Origin: Rhodopseudomonas palustris
GTDB lineage: Bacteria; Pseudomonadota; Alphaproteobacteria; Rhizobiales; Xanthobacteraceae
Reading direction: 5' to 3'
NCBI RefSeq assembly: GCF_003031265.1
Contig: NZ_CP019966.1
Coordinates: 310,001 to 374,000, forward strand
DNA length: 64,000 nt
Both the position numbers and the translations under genes were made by a program. Below, piece by piece: positions 19,373-29,279 of the stretch; position 1 is the first letter of the stretch; each line of letters opens with the position of its first letter. Below the pieces are notes generated by a model. It did no database searches. It was not told the origin of the DNA and was given only the letters and a program-made list of their open reading frames with translations.

Positions 19373-20695
19373 CTATTTGCCGATGCAGAACCGGCTGAAG
19401 ATCTCACCGAGGACGTCCTCGACGTCGACCCGCCCCAGCAATCGGCCAAGACTGTGAGCGGAAGCACGGAGTTCTTCGGCGACGATCTCTTCGGCCAGTC
19501 CCGACACCAGACTCCGCTCCAGCGATGCCGAAGCTTCGGCAAGCAACAGCCGATGGCGATCCCGCGTGATCAATCCGGCTTCTGCAGACCCAAAATATTG
19601 CGCAGCAAATCGCGTCAGCTGGCGCAGCAACTCCGCAAACCCCTCGCCCGTCGCCGCCGAAATCCTGAAAGCCGAATGTGAAGGGCGGGATTCCGCCTTG
19701 CCGTCCGCTAGATCGATCTTATTCCGGACCCGCCAGACTTCCGGACCGCTCACATCCGGATCAGAAGCATCCTTGGCCGTGCTCAGCCACAGCACCAGGT
19801 CCGCCGCCGCGGCTCGCGCGCGGGCGCGGCGCACTCCCTCCTGCTCGACTGGATCGTCGCTGTCCCGCAATCCCGCGGTATCGATCACCGTCACCGGATA
19901 GCCGTCGAGATCGAGTTGGACCTCGATCACATCCCGGGTGGTGCCGGCATGCGGCGACACGATCGCCACCTCGCGGCGCGCCAGGCGATTGATCAAAGTG
20001 GACTTGCCGACATTCGGCGGCCCGGCGATCGCTACCACCATCCCGTCGCGAAGCTTCTCTCCCCGGGCCTGCTCGGCCAAGACCTCGGCGATCTCTGCCG
20101 ACAGCTCCGCGATCTTCGCCCGCGCCGGCCCCATCAGCTCATCGGCAACGTCGCCCTCGTCGGAAAAATCGATCCCCGCTTCGACCAGCGCCAGCGCTTC
20201 GATGATCTGGTCGCGCCATCTCCGCGCCCGGTCGCCAAGCACGCCGCCGAGCTGGCGAAGCGCCTGACGACGCTGCGCGTCGGTATCCGCATGGATCAGA
20301 TCGTCGAGACCTTCGGCTTCGGTCAGGTCGAGCTTGCCGTTTTCGAATCCCCGCCGGGTGAACTCGCCCGGCTCCGCCGGCCGCACACCTTCGAACGCCG
20401 AGAGGGTTTTGATCAGCGCCGCCGCCACCGCGCGGCTGCCGTGGATGTGCAATTCGGCGACGTCTTCGCCGGTCGCGGACGCAGGGGCCGGAAACCACAA
20501 CGCCACACCGTCGTCGATCAACTCGTCGTCACGGGTCCGAAGATCACAGCGCACGGCGCGCCGCGGCGGCGGCAGAGATCCGGTCAGCGCTGTCAGCACG
20601 TTGCCCGCTCGCGATCCGGAGACACGCACGATGGCGATTGCCGACGGCAGCGGTCCGGTCGCAAGGGCAAAGATGGTCTGGTCGCTCGGATGCAT
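19373..20695 (-). CDS. mnmE: tRNA modification GTPase MnmE
   Basis: Partner of MnmG in wobble-uridine modification; 440 residues. The N-terminal tetrahydrofolate-binding domain starts [21 protein letters not shown]. The inserted G domain has the P-loop [16 protein letters not shown]2/G3 ([15 protein letters not shown]) and G4 RNKIDL. The C terminus ends in FCIGK, the invariant catalytic cysteine motif. The start at 20695 (MHPSDQTIF) is supported by the family N terminus; the ATG at 20776 would run into the rho terminator. mnmE-mnmG is a common pair. Confidence 0.97.
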   Translation of the reverse strand: MHPSDQTIFALATGPLPSAIAIVRVSGSRAGNVLTALTGSLPPPRRAVRCDLRTRDDELIDDGVALWFPAPASATGEDVAELHIHGSRAVAAALIKTLSAFEGVRPAEPGEFTRRGFENGKLDLTEAEGLDDLIHADTDAQRRQALRQLGGVLGDRARRWRDQIIEALALVEAGIDFSDEGDVADELMGPARAKIAELSAEIAEVLAEQARGEKLRDGMVVAIAGPPNVGKSTLINRLARREVAIVSPHAGTTRDVIEVQLDLDGYPVTVIDTAGLRDSDDPVEQEGVRRARARAAAADLVLWLSTAKDASDPDVSGPEVWRVRNKIDLADGKAESRPSHSAFRISAATGEGFAELLRQLTRFAAQYFGSAEAGLITRDRHRLLLAEASASLERSLVSGLAEEIVAEELRASAHSLGRLLGRVDVEDVLGEIFSRFCIGK

Positions 20696-20732
20696 GGCGC
20701 TGTCTTGCCGAGGCACTGTTCCGAACGCAAAC

Positions 20733-20759
20733 AAAAAGGGCGCCCGCTGGGGCGCCCTT
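20733..20759 (-). terminator. Intrinsic terminator downstream of rho
   Basis: Read on the minus strand, a 10-bp stem (AAGGGCGCCC / GGGCGCCCTT, plus-strand bases 20736-20745 and 20750-20759) with a 4-base loop is followed by a run of Ts (the AAAAA at 20733-20737). It lies 23 nt after the rho stop and before mnmE, so it should separate the two transcripts. Confidence 0.85.
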
Positions 20760-20781
20760 GATGGCCGGATATCCAACTCGC

Positions 20782-22047
20782 TCAGGTGTTCATCGAGTCG
20801 AAGAATTCCGAGTTGTTCTTGGTGTTGCGCAGCTTGTCGAGCAGGAACTCGATCGCGTCCATCGTCCCCATCGGGTTGAGGATACGGCGCAGCACGTACA
20901 TCTTCTTCAACAGCTGCGGATCGGTGATCAGCTCTTCCTTGCGGGTGCCGGACCGCGAGATGTCGATCGCCGGGAAGGTGCGCTTGTCGGCGACCTTGCG
21001 GTCGAGGATCAGCTCCGAGTTGCCGGTGCCCTTGAACTCTTCGAAGATCACTTCGTCCATGCGCGAGCCGGTATCGACCAGCGCGGTGGCGATAATGGTG
21101 AGCGACCCACCCTCTTCGATGTTACGCGCGGCGCCGAAGAACCGCTTCGGCCGCTGCAGCGCGTTGGCGTCGACACCGCCGGTCAGCACCTTACCCGAAG
21201 ACGGCACCACCGTGTTGTAGGCGCGGCCGAGGCGGGTGATCGAGTCGAGCAGAATGACAACGTCGCGGCCGTGTTCGACCAGGCGCTTGGCCTTTTCGAT
21301 CACCATCTCGGCGACCTGGACGTGGCGGACTGCCGGTTCGTCGAAGGTCGAGGAGATCACCTCGCCCTTCACCGAGCGCTGCATGTCGGTGACTTCTTCG
21401 GGCCGCTCGTCGATCAGCAGCACGATCAGGTAGCACTCGGGATGATTCGCCGTGATCGAGTGCGCGATGTTCTGCATCAGCACGGTTTTACCGGTGCGTG
21501 GCGGCGCGACGATCAGCGCGCGCTGGCCCTTACCGATCGGGGCGACGATGTCGATGACGCGCGCCGACAGATCCTTGCGGGTGGGATCGTCGATCTCGAG
21601 TCGGAAGCGTTCATCCGGAAACAGCGGCGTCAGATTGTCGAAATTGACCTTGTGCTTGGACTTCTCAGGATCTTCGAAGTTCAGCGAGTTGACCTTGAGC
21701 AGCGCGAAGTAGCGTTCGCCTTCCTTCGGGCTGCGGATGTGGCCTTCGATGGTGTCACCGGTGCGCAGGCCGAAGCGGCGGATTTGCGAAGGCGAAACGT
21801 AGATGTCGTCCGGGCCGGGAAGGTAATTGGCATCCGGCGATCGCAGAAAGCCGAAACCGTCGGACAGCACCTCGACGACGCCCTCGCCGATGATGTCGGT
21901 CTCTTTGGCCGACAGCTGCTTCAGGCAGGCGAACATCAGCTCCTGCTTGCGCATCGTGCTGGCGTTCTCGACCCCGAGCTCTTCCGAAAACGAAACGAGT
22001 TCGGCCGGCGTCTTGGCCTTCAGGTCTTGAAGTTTGATTTCCCGCAT
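20782..22047 (-). CDS. rho: Transcription termination factor Rho
   Basis: Hexameric RNA helicase/ATPase, 421 residues. The N-terminal helical and cold-shock-like RNA-binding domain ([17 protein letters not shown] to [15 protein letters not shown]) is followed by the ATPase core with Walker A APPRTGKT, Walker [12 protein letters not shown], the Q-loop region and [14 protein letters not shown] (R-loop). The start at 22047 has the usual family N terminus. The 261 nt upstream to hemJ are pyrimidine/purine mixed and may contain a long leader; I cannot define a regulatory element there. Confidence 0.97.
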   Translation of the reverse strand: MREIKLQDLKAKTPAELVSFSEELGVENASTMRKQELMFACLKQLSAKETDIIGEGVVEVLSDGFGFLRSPDANYLPGPDDIYVSPSQIRRFGLRTGDTIEGHIRSPKEGERYFALLKVNSLNFEDPEKSKHKVNFDNLTPLFPDERFRLEIDDPTRKDLSARVIDIVAPIGKGQRALIVAPPRTGKTVLMQNIAHSITANHPECYLIVLLIDERPEEVTDMQRSVKGEVISSTFDEPAVRHVQVAEMVIEKAKRLVEHGRDVVILLDSITRLGRAYNTVVPSSGKVLTGGVDANALQRPKRFFGAARNIEEGGSLTIIATALVDTGSRMDEVIFEEFKGTGNSELILDRKVADKRTFPAIDISRSGTRKEELITDPQLLKKMYVLRRILNPMGTMDAIEFLLDKLRNTKNNSEFFDSMNT

Positions 22048-22308
22048 GGGGGTGGTCCTGTGGAAACGAGACTGGGGATTCGTCAGCGGAAGAAAAAGCG
22101 GGAGGAAATAACCGGAGTCCGCAGGTCTTCAGGTCGACGGTGTCTTGAGCAAGGAAGGTGCGGGAGGTTTCAGACCCGATGCGGCGGCCGGTTCAGAAAG
22201 GAACCTGATCGCAACCACATTCGCCTGCTTTAGGTGGGACGAATGCCAGTATAGAAAATCCGTTGCGTCCACGCAAGACGATCGACGCCGTACCGTCATC
22301 CAGTGCCG

Positions 22309-22749
22309 TCAGAACGGCTTGACGATCACGAACAGCACCGCCGCGATCATCAGAAGCGTCGGTAACTCATTGATAACGCGATAGAATTTATGAGACCGAG
22401 TATTCCGGTCAGCGGCGAAGTCGCGCACGTAGCGGCCGAGCAGCAGATGAATCACGGTCATCAGCACCACCGCGGCGAGCTTGGCGTGAAACCAGCCCGA
22501 GGTGAAATATCCCTGCTCCCAGGCGATCGCCAAACCTGCGACCCACGCGACCATCATGGCCGGATTCATGATCGCCCGGTACAGCCGGCGTTCCATGATC
22601 TTGAAAGTCTCGGACTGCGTCGATCCGACTTCAGCCGTGCAGTGGTAGACGAACAATCGCGGCATATACAGCATGCCGGCCATCCAGGAGATCACCGCCA
22701 CCACGTGCAGGGTCTTCACCCACGGATAGACATCCACCCAGTCGATCAT
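22309..22749 (-). CDS. hemJ: Protoporphyrinogen oxidase HemJ
   Basis: 146-residue integral membrane protein with four hydrophobic segments. It belongs to the HemJ/UPF0093 family, which oxidises protoporphyrinogen IX in heme and chlorophyll synthesis in many alphaproteobacteria. Conserved features are the early WVKTLHVVAVISWMAGMLYMPRLFVYH with two histidines, the middle GWFHAKLAAVVLM, and the C-terminal FYRVINELPTLLMI. I chose 22749 because GGAAG precedes it by 4 nt; an ATG at 22761 adds only four residues. It is the last minus-strand gene before the candidate origin. Confidence 0.9.
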   Translation of the reverse strand: MIDWVDVYPWVKTLHVVAVISWMAGMLYMPRLFVYHCTAEVGSTQSETFKIMERRLYRAIMNPAMMVAWVAGLAIAWEQGYFTSGWFHAKLAAVVLMTVIHLLLGRYVRDFAADRNTRSHKFYRVINELPTLLMIAAVLFVIVKPF

Positions 22750-23203
22750 TCGATCTTCCATTCCGCTGTGCCGCGAGGCTGCCAGACGATCCGGAACGCA
22801 GGACCCGCATCGCGCGTTGATCGAATGCTCGAATGCGGAGATTTCCGCAAGCGCCCGCGTTCTTATCAATATTTATAGATTCTTAAGGTTTGAGTCTAAG
22901 TGGCCGTGGATTTGACTCACCCAACGGCATTCCAGAGTTCTTCCGCATCGACCCACATCTTCACAGCCATCCCCAACTGCTCGTCTGTTCGTCGGGCTCT
23001 TGCAGGATCAGAGGGTTGCGCCGGATCGTGGCCGCATTACCGAGAGACAAATCCACATTCACCCGCTAACCTCACTGCCATCCCGAAATGCTTCTCTCAC
23101 CCGACACCTGTGAAGAAAAAGCCGGGTTATCCCGACCACGACGGCCGGGGGTCAGCTTTGGTGCGATTCTCGCCCCGTTGTTCACAGGTTACACAGGGCT
23201 ACG
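22750..23203. other. Candidate chromosomal replication origin (oriC)
   Basis: 454-nt gap where transcription diverges: everything from hemJ back to parB runs left, everything from the ppsR-type gene onward runs right. It contains a 41-nt stretch (22860-22900) that is 31/41 A+T in an otherwise GC-rich region, suitable for duplex opening. Three GANTC sites occur at 22878, 22892 and 22914, with a fourth at 23165. Weak DnaA-box-like 9-mers (7 of 9 to TTATCCACA) occur at 22863, 23049, 23109 (reverse) and 23127. In Caulobacter the origin lies at the equivalent place, beside the same DUF299 kinase gene. No gene is apparent. Confidence 0.65.
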
Positions 23204-24043
23204 ATGCTGACCGACGGCAGCTACTTTCACCTTCATCTGGTCTCGGACTCGACCGGCGAAACTCTGATCACGGTGTCGCGTGCGGTGACGGCGCAATACG
23301 CCAACGTCACCCCGGTCGAGCATGTCTATCCGCTGGTGCGCAGCCAGAAGCAGCTTGATCGCGTGCTGCAGGAGATCGAGGAAGCGCCCGGCATCGTCCT
23401 GTTCACGCTGCTGGAGACCGAGCTGGTCACCCGGCTCGAGGCGAAGTGCCAGGAGATCAACAGCCCGAGCCTGTCGATCATCGGTCCGGTGATGCAATTG
23501 TTCGAAGCGTATCTCGGCGCGTCGACGATGGGCCGCGTCGGTGCGCAGCACACGCTCAATGCCGAATATTTTCAGCGCATCGATGCGTTGAACTATTCGA
23601 TGATGCACGACGACGGCCAGCACGTCGAAGGGCTTGAAGAAGCCGACGTGGTGCTGGTCGGTGTGTCGCGCACATCGAAGACGCCGACCTCGATCTACTT
23701 GGCCAATCGCGGCATCCGCACCGCGAATGTGCCGCTGGTCGCCGGCATTCCGATTCCGCATCAGCTCGAGACGCTGAAGAAGCCGCTGGTGGTCAGCCTG
23801 CATGCGTCGCCGGAGCGTTTGATCCAGGTGCGGCAGAACCGGCTTCTCAGTCTCGGCGCCGGCACGGGCAATGACTCTTATATTGATCGCCAGGCCGTGA
23901 CCGACGAAGTGCTGCTGGCGCGCAAGCTCAGCGCCAAATATGGCTGGTCTCTGCTCGACGTTACCCGCCGCTCGATCGAAGAGACTGCCGCGGCGATCAT
24001 GAAACTGCTTGCCGATCGGCAGCGCCAGAAGGTGCCGGAATGA
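23204..24043 (+). CDS. PEP synthase / PPDK regulatory kinase-pyrophosphorylase
   Basis: 279-residue DUF299 protein, a bifunctional ADP-dependent serine/threonine kinase and phosphate-dependent pyrophosphorylase that switches pyruvate,phosphate dikinase or PEP synthetase off and on. The atypical P-loop is GVSRTSKT at 153-160. The N-terminal [14 protein letters not shown] and the conserved MHDDG segment match the family. It is the first gene on the right side of the candidate origin and overlaps maf by 4 nt (ATGA), implying coupled translation. Which dikinase it controls here is not visible. Confidence 0.93.
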   Translation: MLTDGSYFHLHLVSDSTGETLITVSRAVTAQYANVTPVEHVYPLVRSQKQLDRVLQEIEEAPGIVLFTLLETELVTRLEAKCQEINSPSLSIIGPVMQLFEAYLGASTMGRVGAQHTLNAEYFQRIDALNYSMMHDDGQHVEGLEEADVVLVGVSRTSKTPTSIYLANRGIRTANVPLVAGIPIPHQLETLKKPLVVSLHASPERLIQVRQNRLLSLGAGTGNDSYIDRQAVTDEVLLARKLSAKYGWSLLDVTRRSIEETAAAIMKLLADRQRQKVPE

Positions 24044-24648
24044 CGCTGTGGCTTGGGCCGCAGCCGCTGGTGCTGGCTTCGCAGAGCCGCGCCCGCCAGA
24101 CGGTGCTTAGCAACGCCGGAATTCCGTTCGATGCGATTCCGGCCGACATCGATGAGCGCGGCATCGCGGACGCATCTGGCCTCAGTGCGCCGGGTGAGAT
24201 CGCCGGGCTGCTGGCGCAGCAGAAGGCGGCGTTCGTCAGCAACCATCATCCCGGCCGCCTAGTGCTGGGCGCTGATCAGACGCTGGCGCTCGGCGCGCGT
24301 GGTTTCAACAAGCCCGCTGATCGCACCGCCGCTGCCAAGCAGCTCCGCGAACTCGCCGGCCGCCGTCATGAATTGCACTCGGCGATTGCTATCGTCCGCA
24401 ACGGCATCACGTTGTTTGCCGATGTGTCGATCGCGCGGATGACGATGCGGCCGCTCACCGAGGCGGAGATCGACGCCTATCTCGACGTGGTCGGCGACAA
24501 GGCCACCACCAGCGTCGGCGCCTATCAGATCGAAGGCCTCGGCGTGCACCTGTTCGACGGCATCCACGGCGATCATTTCACCATCCTGGGTCTGCCGCTG
24601 TTGCCGCTGCTCGGTTTTCTGCGTAGCCAGAACCTGCTGGCGGTCTGA
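24040..24648 (+). CDS. Maf-family nucleotide pyrophosphatase
   Basis: 202-residue protein of the Maf/HAM1-like house-cleaning pyrophosphatases, which hydrolyse non-canonical or modified NTPs. Family motifs are [18 protein letters not shown] at the N terminus, [10 protein letters not shown] in the middle, and [20 protein letters not shown] followed by [17 protein letters not shown] at the C terminus. Its ATG overlaps the preceding stop. In many alphaproteobacteria aroE follows maf. Here a 96-nt gap leads straight to coaE. Confidence 0.93.
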   Translation: MTLWLGPQPLVLASQSRARQTVLSNAGIPFDAIPADIDERGIADASGLSAPGEIAGLLAQQKAAFVSNHHPGRLVLGADQTLALGARGFNKPADRTAAAKQLRELAGRRHELHSAIAIVRNGITLFADVSIARMTMRPLTEAEIDAYLDVVGDKATTSVGAYQIEGLGVHLFDGIHGDHFTILGLPLLPLLGFLRSQNLLAV

Positions 24649-24744
24649 CGCGCGGGCGACGAACCAAACAACAAGCGAGACGCAGAACTGATCGGGATCG
24701 GATCTGAAACGTCTCGCGGGGAAGAAAAAGACGGAGGCGACGGA

Positions 24745-25344
24745 ATGCTGGTGCTCGGACTGACCGGTTCGATTGGGATGGGCAAATCGACCACCGCCAA
24801 GCTGTTCGCGGAAGCCGGCGTGCCGGTCTACGACGCCGACGCCACCGTGCATAAGATCTACGAGAACGAAGCCGTGCCGGCGATCGAAGCGGCATTTCCC
24901 GGCACCACGGTCGGCGGCAAGGTCGATCGCGCGCTGTTGTCGGCAAAGGTGGTGCATGATCCGGCCGCGATGAAGCGGCTCGAAGCAATCGTGCACCCGA
25001 TGCTGCGCGCTCATCACCAGCAGTTTCTCGACGATGCCGAATCATCCGGCGCGCCGGTCGCGGTGGTCGATGTCCCGCTGCTGTTCGAGACCGGCGGCGA
25101 AAAGCGTGTCGATGCGGTGGTGGTGGTGACGACCTCGCCGGAGGTGCAGCGCGAACGGATTCTCGCGCGCGACAACATGACCCCTGAAAAACTCGATGCG
25201 ATTCTAGCCCGGCAGATGCCCGATGCCGAGAAGCGCAAGCGCGCGGATTTCGTGGTGGATACCTCCAACGGACTCGACCCGGTGCGGCTTCAGATCCGCG
25301 AAATCCTCGAGGCCGCTGCTAAAATGCCGCGCCGGCGCGACTGA
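24745..25344 (+). CDS. coaE: Dephospho-CoA kinase
   Basis: Last step of coenzyme A synthesis: phosphorylation of the 3'-hydroxyl of dephospho-CoA. 199 residues. P-loop [11 protein letters not shown] at the N terminus, the substrate-binding [14 protein letters not shown], the LID region with [18 protein letters not shown], and the C-terminal [10 protein letters not shown] strand. A ribosome site (GGAGG) lies 8 nt before the ATG. It probably forms one unit with the preceding genes and dnaQ. Confidence 0.95.
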   Translation: MLVLGLTGSIGMGKSTTAKLFAEAGVPVYDADATVHKIYENEAVPAIEAAFPGTTVGGKVDRALLSAKVVHDPAAMKRLEAIVHPMLRAHHQQFLDDAESSGAPVAVVDVPLLFETGGEKRVDAVVVVTTSPEVQRERILARDNMTPEKLDAILARQMPDAEKRKRADFVVDTSNGLDPVRLQIREILEAAAKMPRRRD

Positions 25345-25379
25345 TTCGCGCGGCGACCAACACGGTCTGATCAAAAGCG

Positions 25380-26078
25380 ATGCGTGAGATCGTCCTCGAT
25401 ACCGAAACCACCGGCCTCGATCCGCTGCGCGGCGATCGACTGGTCGAAATCGGCTGCGTCGAGATTTTCAACCGGATGCCGACCGGTCGCACCTATCATC
25501 GCTATCTCAATCCCGAACGCGATATGCCGGCCGAGGCCTTTGCGGTGCATGGGCTGTCGAGCGAGTTTCTCGCCGACAAGCCGCTGTTCGCGCATGTGGC
25601 GGACGAGTTTCTCGAATTCATCGGCGATGCGCCGCTGGTGATTCACAACGCCTCGTTCGACATCGGCTTCATCAATGCGGAGCTGTCGCGGCTGTCGCGT
25701 GCGCCGGTGCCGCGCGATCGCCTGGTCGACACCCTGCTGCTCGCCCGCCGTAAGCATCCGGGCGTGTCGAATCGGCTCGACGATCTGTGCTCGCGTTACG
25801 CGATCGACAATTCGCGCCGGACCAAGCACGGCGCGTTGCTCGACGCCGAGCTGTTGGCCGAAGTCTATATCGACCTGATCGGTGCCCGGCAGTCGCAGCT
25901 CATCCTGGCCGACGTGCCGGCCGAGGTGGTCGGAGCTGCCAGCGAGAACCGTCGCCGCCAGCGACCAGCGCCGCTGCCGAACCGGCTGACCGACGCCGAC
26001 CTCGAAGCCCACCGCGCCTTCATCGCCACCATGGGCGACAAGGCGATCTGGCCGGACTATCTGGCCGCTGGCGCCTGA
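25380..26078 (+). CDS. dnaQ: DNA polymerase III epsilon subunit (proofreading exonuclease)
   Basis: 232-residue DEDDh 3'-5' exonuclease that proofreads for DNA polymerase III. Exo I is IVLDTETTGLDP (Asp and Glu metal ligands). Exo II is LVIHNASFDIGFINAEL. Exo III is HGALLDAELLAEVYIDL with the catalytic His and Asp. The C-terminal tail that contacts the alpha subunit is short, as usual in alphaproteobacteria. It lies 35 nt after coaE and converges on secB. Confidence 0.95.
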   Translation: MREIVLDTETTGLDPLRGDRLVEIGCVEIFNRMPTGRTYHRYLNPERDMPAEAFAVHGLSSEFLADKPLFAHVADEFLEFIGDAPLVIHNASFDIGFINAELSRLSRAPVPRDRLVDTLLLARRKHPGVSNRLDDLCSRYAIDNSRRTKHGALLDAELLAEVYIDLIGARQSQLILADVPAEVVGAASENRRRQRPAPLPNRLTDADLEAHRAFIATMGDKAIWPDYLAAGA

Positions 26079-26100
26079 GCGTTTGTTTCCCCGAAACGAC

Positions 26101-26126
26101 AATGCCCGGCACGCCGGCCGGGCATT
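26101..26126. terminator. Bidirectional hairpin between dnaQ and secB
   Basis: Perfect 10-bp stem AATGCCCGGC / GCCGGGCATT (26101-26110, 26117-26126) with a 6-base loop in the 79-nt convergent gap. T runs are short on both sides, so it is a probable but not textbook intrinsic terminator serving both genes. Confidence 0.6.
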
Positions 26127-26157
26127 GCAGAAGTCATGAACGTGAGCGGCGAGCGGA

Positions 26158-26631
26158 TCAGCTCGGCTGGCCCTGCTGCTGGGCGCGCTCGAGGTTCTGG
26201 CGATACAGGCCGATGAAATCGACCGGATCGAGCATCAGCGGCGGGAACCCGCCGTCGCGCACGGCGCTGGCGATGATCTCGCGCGCAAACGGGAACAGCA
26301 GCCGCGGGCATTCGATCATGATCAGCGGATGCAGGTTCTCCTGCGGCACGTTCAGCACCCGGAACACGCCCGCATAGGCCAGCTCGAAGCTGAACAGCAC
26401 GCTGCTGCCGGATTCGGCCTTGCCTTCGATCGACAGCGTCACTTCATATTCGTTCTCGCCGACGTTGTTGGCGCCGACGTTGATCTGGATGTTGATCGCC
26501 GGCTGCTGCTGCTGCGGGGCGAGCGACGCCGGGGCGTTCGGGTTCTCGAACGACAGATCCTTGGTGTACTGCGCCAGCACATTGAGTTGCGGAGGAGCAC
26601 CCTCGGGAGGCGTGCCGTTACCGTTGGTCAT
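26158..26631 (-). CDS. secB: Protein-export chaperone SecB
   Basis: 157-residue cytosolic chaperone that holds unfolded preproteins and hands them to SecA. It has the family segments [27 protein letters not shown] strand ([13 protein letters not shown]), [15 protein letters not shown] and the C-terminal [33 protein letters not shown]. The start at 26631 ([11 protein letters not shown]) is the usual alphaproteobacterial N terminus; the ATG at 26742 adds a basic leader without family support. It is divergent from the Tim44-domain gene. Confidence 0.96.
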
Positions 26632-27095
26632 CGATGGTTCTCCTGGAAGCGGATTTGGATGGCGGCCGCCGACTTGCAGAGGGCGTCGCAACAATGGGCA
26701 GGTGCTTTGGCGAGTGGCTATCATACGCCCCCGGCGTTCCACAAGGTAGACAGAGGCTGCGGCCGCAGCCTGGCAGGCGGGTGCCGGATACCGCGCCCAC
26801 AGCCTAAAGGTCCCGGGACGGCCCGCCGAAACCTCTCCTTAACCGCCCACCGGCCAGGTTTTCGGGCCTCTCACCGGTTTCCGGCGGGGCGCGAAGCGCG
26901 TAAGCTCGCCGGGCCACAGCTCCAAAGATCGCTGTGTGGGGGTTGCCAACCCCACCGGCTGTGCCAAAACGCGCCATTGGCGCGCCGCGGTTGATGCCTA
27001 CATGGTGCAAACCGGCTCTCTGCCGCGTTGGCGTCGCGAGGCCGGAGACCAAAGCGCGCCGGCAGGCCCCGGCCCGATCAGAAAGTGAATGCGAC
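26632..27095. other. 464-nt divergent gap secB / Tim44-domain gene
   Basis: Upstream regions of two divergent genes. The frame of the Tim44-domain gene stays open back to 26934, but the peptide is Arg/Pro-rich and unlike the family, so I leave it out. A small hairpin CGCGCC-ATT-GGCGCG lies at 26970-26984. I could not identify a clear promoter or any RNA gene. Confidence 0.5.
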
Positions 27096-27803
27096 GTGGA
27101 TATTTACACCATCATCTTCCTGGCGCTCGCGGTGTTCATCTTCCTGCGTCTGCGCAACGTGCTCGGCCAGCGCACCGGCAGCGAACGGCCGCCGTTCGAT
27201 CGCGCTGCCGCGCGGGACATGATTCCCGGCAAGCAGGACACCAACGTGATCTCGATGCCCGGCACCGTGATCGACCAGGCGCCGATGGCGCCGAACGCGG
27301 ACGTGGTGCCGCCCTCCGATCGCTGGAAGGGCATCGCCGAGCCGGACTCCCAACTTGAGCACGGCCTCAACGCCATCGCCCAGAACGATTCCTCGTTCGA
27401 CGCGCAACACTTCATCGCCGGCGCCAAGAGCGCCTATGAGATGATCGTGATGGCGTTCGCCAATGGCGACCGCCGCTCGCTGCGGGATCTGCTGTCGAGC
27501 GAGGTCTATGAGAGCTTCGATGCCGCGATCAAGGATCGCGAGAAGAACGACCTGAAGGTCGAGACCCGCTTCGTGTCGATCGAGAAGGCCGAGCTGATCA
27601 GTGCCGAACTGCGCGATCGCACCGCGATGCTGACGCTGAAGTTCGTGTCGCAGATGATCTCGGCGACCCGCGACAAGACAGGCGCGGTGGTCGACGGCTC
27701 GCCCGACAAGGTCGCCGACATCACCGACGTCTGGACCTTCGCCCGCGACACGAGCTCGCGCGATCCGAACTGGAAGCTGGTTGGGACCGGCAGCGGCAGC
27801 TGA
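27096..27803 (+). CDS. Tim44/TimA-domain membrane protein
   Basis: 235-residue protein with an N-terminal membrane anchor (about residues 4-18, IIFLALAVFIFLRL) and a C-terminal Tim44-like domain of the NTF2 fold (ISA..FIAGAKSAYEMIVMAFANGDRRSLRDLLS to WTFARDTSSRDPNWKLVGTGS). The mitochondrial relative anchors Hsp70 at the protein import pore; the bacterial role is unsettled. The GTG start at 27096 places the anchor at the very N terminus (VDIYTIIFL), as in other alphaproteobacteria. It overlaps mltA by 23 nt. Confidence 0.88.
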   Translation: MDIYTIIFLALAVFIFLRLRNVLGQRTGSERPPFDRAAARDMIPGKQDTNVISMPGTVIDQAPMAPNADVVPPSDRWKGIAEPDSQLEHGLNAIAQNDSSFDAQHFIAGAKSAYEMIVMAFANGDRRSLRDLLSSEVYESFDAAIKDREKNDLKVETRFVSIEKAELISAELRDRTAMLTLKFVSQMISATRDKTGAVVDGSPDKVADITDVWTFARDTSSRDPNWKLVGTGSGS

Positions 27804-29274
27804 CGCACGCGGCGCGCGCCGCGCCGCCCTGGCCGGCTGCGTTCTCGCAGCCGCGCTATTGTCTGCGCCGAGTGAGGCGGACGCGCGCAGCCGGCATCAC
27901 CATTCTGGCGCCCGATCCGTCTCGAAATTCGCCGAGCATCACGCAAAGTATCGGCATCCGCTGTGGCCGCTGGAAATCCCGGGCGGCCAATATCTGCCGG
28001 TCGCCTGGTCGGACGTCCCTGGTTGGGACGCCGACGATCAACTCGCCGCCCTGAAAACCTTCCGCGTCAGTTGCCGCCCGATCCTGGCGGGGGGCCGAGC
28101 GCCCTCGATCGACAAGCCGCTCGGCGGCTCGTTGTGGGAGCCGTGTCATGCGGCGCGCTCGGCGCACGTCACCACCGCGGCCGAAGCTCGCGGGTTCTTC
28201 GAACAGCATTTTGTGCCGCTGCAGATCTCCCGTCTCGGCGAGCCGCTCGGCTTCGTCACCGGCTATTACGAGCCGGTGATCGAAGGCTCGGCGGTCAAGA
28301 CCGACGACTATACCGTGCCGGTGTATCGCCGCCCCTCGAACCTGTTCGTCCGCGGCTACAAGCAGGATGCGGCCCTGCCGAATGGCGGGCCCGTGTTTCG
28401 CAAGATCGGCCGGCGCAAGCTGGTGCCGTATTACGACCGCGGAGAAATCGAAGACGGCGCGATCGACGGCCGGGGTCTGGAGATCTGCTGGCTGAAGAGT
28501 CAGACCGATCTGTTGTTCGCGCAGATCCAGGGATCGGCGCGGATCAAACTGCCCGACGGACGGGTGATTCGAATCAATTACGACGCCCACAATGGTTTTC
28601 CCTACACGCCGGTCGGTCGCATCCTGATCGAGCGCGGCATCATCCCGCGCGAAGAGATGTCGATGCACCGCATCCGCGATTGGATGGACGCCAATCCCGA
28701 GGGCGCCAAGGAGCTGCGGCGTGCGAACCGCTCGTATGTGTTCTTCCGCAAGGTCGAGCTGAAGGATGACGATGAAGCGATCGGCGCCCAAGGCGTGCCG
28801 CTGACCCCAGGCCGCTCGATCGCCGTCGACAAGGGACTGCATGTTTACGGCACGCCGTTCTTCATTACGGGCGAGCTGCCGATCGATTCCCCGACCGCGA
28901 AGACAGCGTTTCGGCGGCTGATGATCGGCCAGGACACCGGCTCGGCGATCGTCGGCCCGGCGCGCGCCGACCTGTATTTCGGCGCCGGGGCCGAGGCAGG
29001 TGCGGTGGCAGGCCGGATCCGGCACCCGATCGCGTTCGCCATGCTGGTGCCGAAGAGCCTCGATCCGGTTGCGCGCGCCCGCAGTCTGCCGGTGCCCGAG
29101 CCGCGTCCGCCTGCCAAAATCAACAAGCCCGCAGCGACGCCGTCGAAGTCCGGTGGTAAAGACGGAGCCACGACTGTCCCGACACCGGATAGCCGGCCAG
29201 CTGCGGCGCCGTCACGGCCGCCGGCTCAACGTCATCGCTCCCACCACTCGCGGCACCATCGCCACCTGCCCTGA
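27781..29274 (+). CDS. mltA: Membrane-bound lytic murein transglycosylase A
   Basis: 497-residue peptidoglycan lytic transglycosylase. The signal peptide covers roughly residues 12-35 (ending near SEADA). The two-lobed MltA domain has FVTGYYEPVIEGS, the groove segment ICWLKSQTDLLFAQIQGSARIKL, and the 3D-domain motif GQDTGSAIVGPARADLYFG carrying the catalytic Asp. The C terminus is a Pro/Lys/His-rich tail. The start is a TTG at 27781 overlapping the Tim44-domain gene, with GGAAG 4 nt upstream; no later start keeps the full signal peptide. Confidence 0.9.
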   Translation: MGPAAAADARGARRAALAGCVLAAALLSAPSEADARSRHHHSGARSVSKFAEHHAKYRHPLWPLEIPGGQYLPVAWSDVPGWDADDQLAALKTFRVSCRPILAGGRAPSIDKPLGGSLWEPCHAARSAHVTTAAEARGFFEQHFVPLQISRLGEPLGFVTGYYEPVIEGSAVKTDDYTVPVYRRPSNLFVRGYKQDAALPNGGPVFRKIGRRKLVPYYDRGEIEDGAIDGRGLEICWLKSQTDLLFAQIQGSARIKLPDGRVIRINYDAHNGFPYTPVGRILIERGIIPREEMSMHRIRDWMDANPEGAKELRRANRSYVFFRKVELKDDDEAIGAQGVPLTPGRSIAVDKGLHVYGTPFFITGELPIDSPTAKTAFRRLMIGQDTGSAIVGPARADLYFGAGAEAGAVAGRIRHPIAFAMLVPKSLDPVARARSLPVPEPRPPAKINKPAATPSKSGGKDGATTVPTPDSRPAAAPSRPPAQRHRSHHSRHHRHLP

Positions 29275-29279
29275 TCTCG

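Noticed and set aside
22200..22310. Possible gene or RNA between rho and hemJ
   Set aside because: Only short frames and no stable structure that I could see; treated as leader or spacer.
26934..27095. N-terminal extension of the Tim44-domain protein
   Set aside because: Arg/Pro-rich and it would bury the membrane anchor, which is N-terminal in the family.
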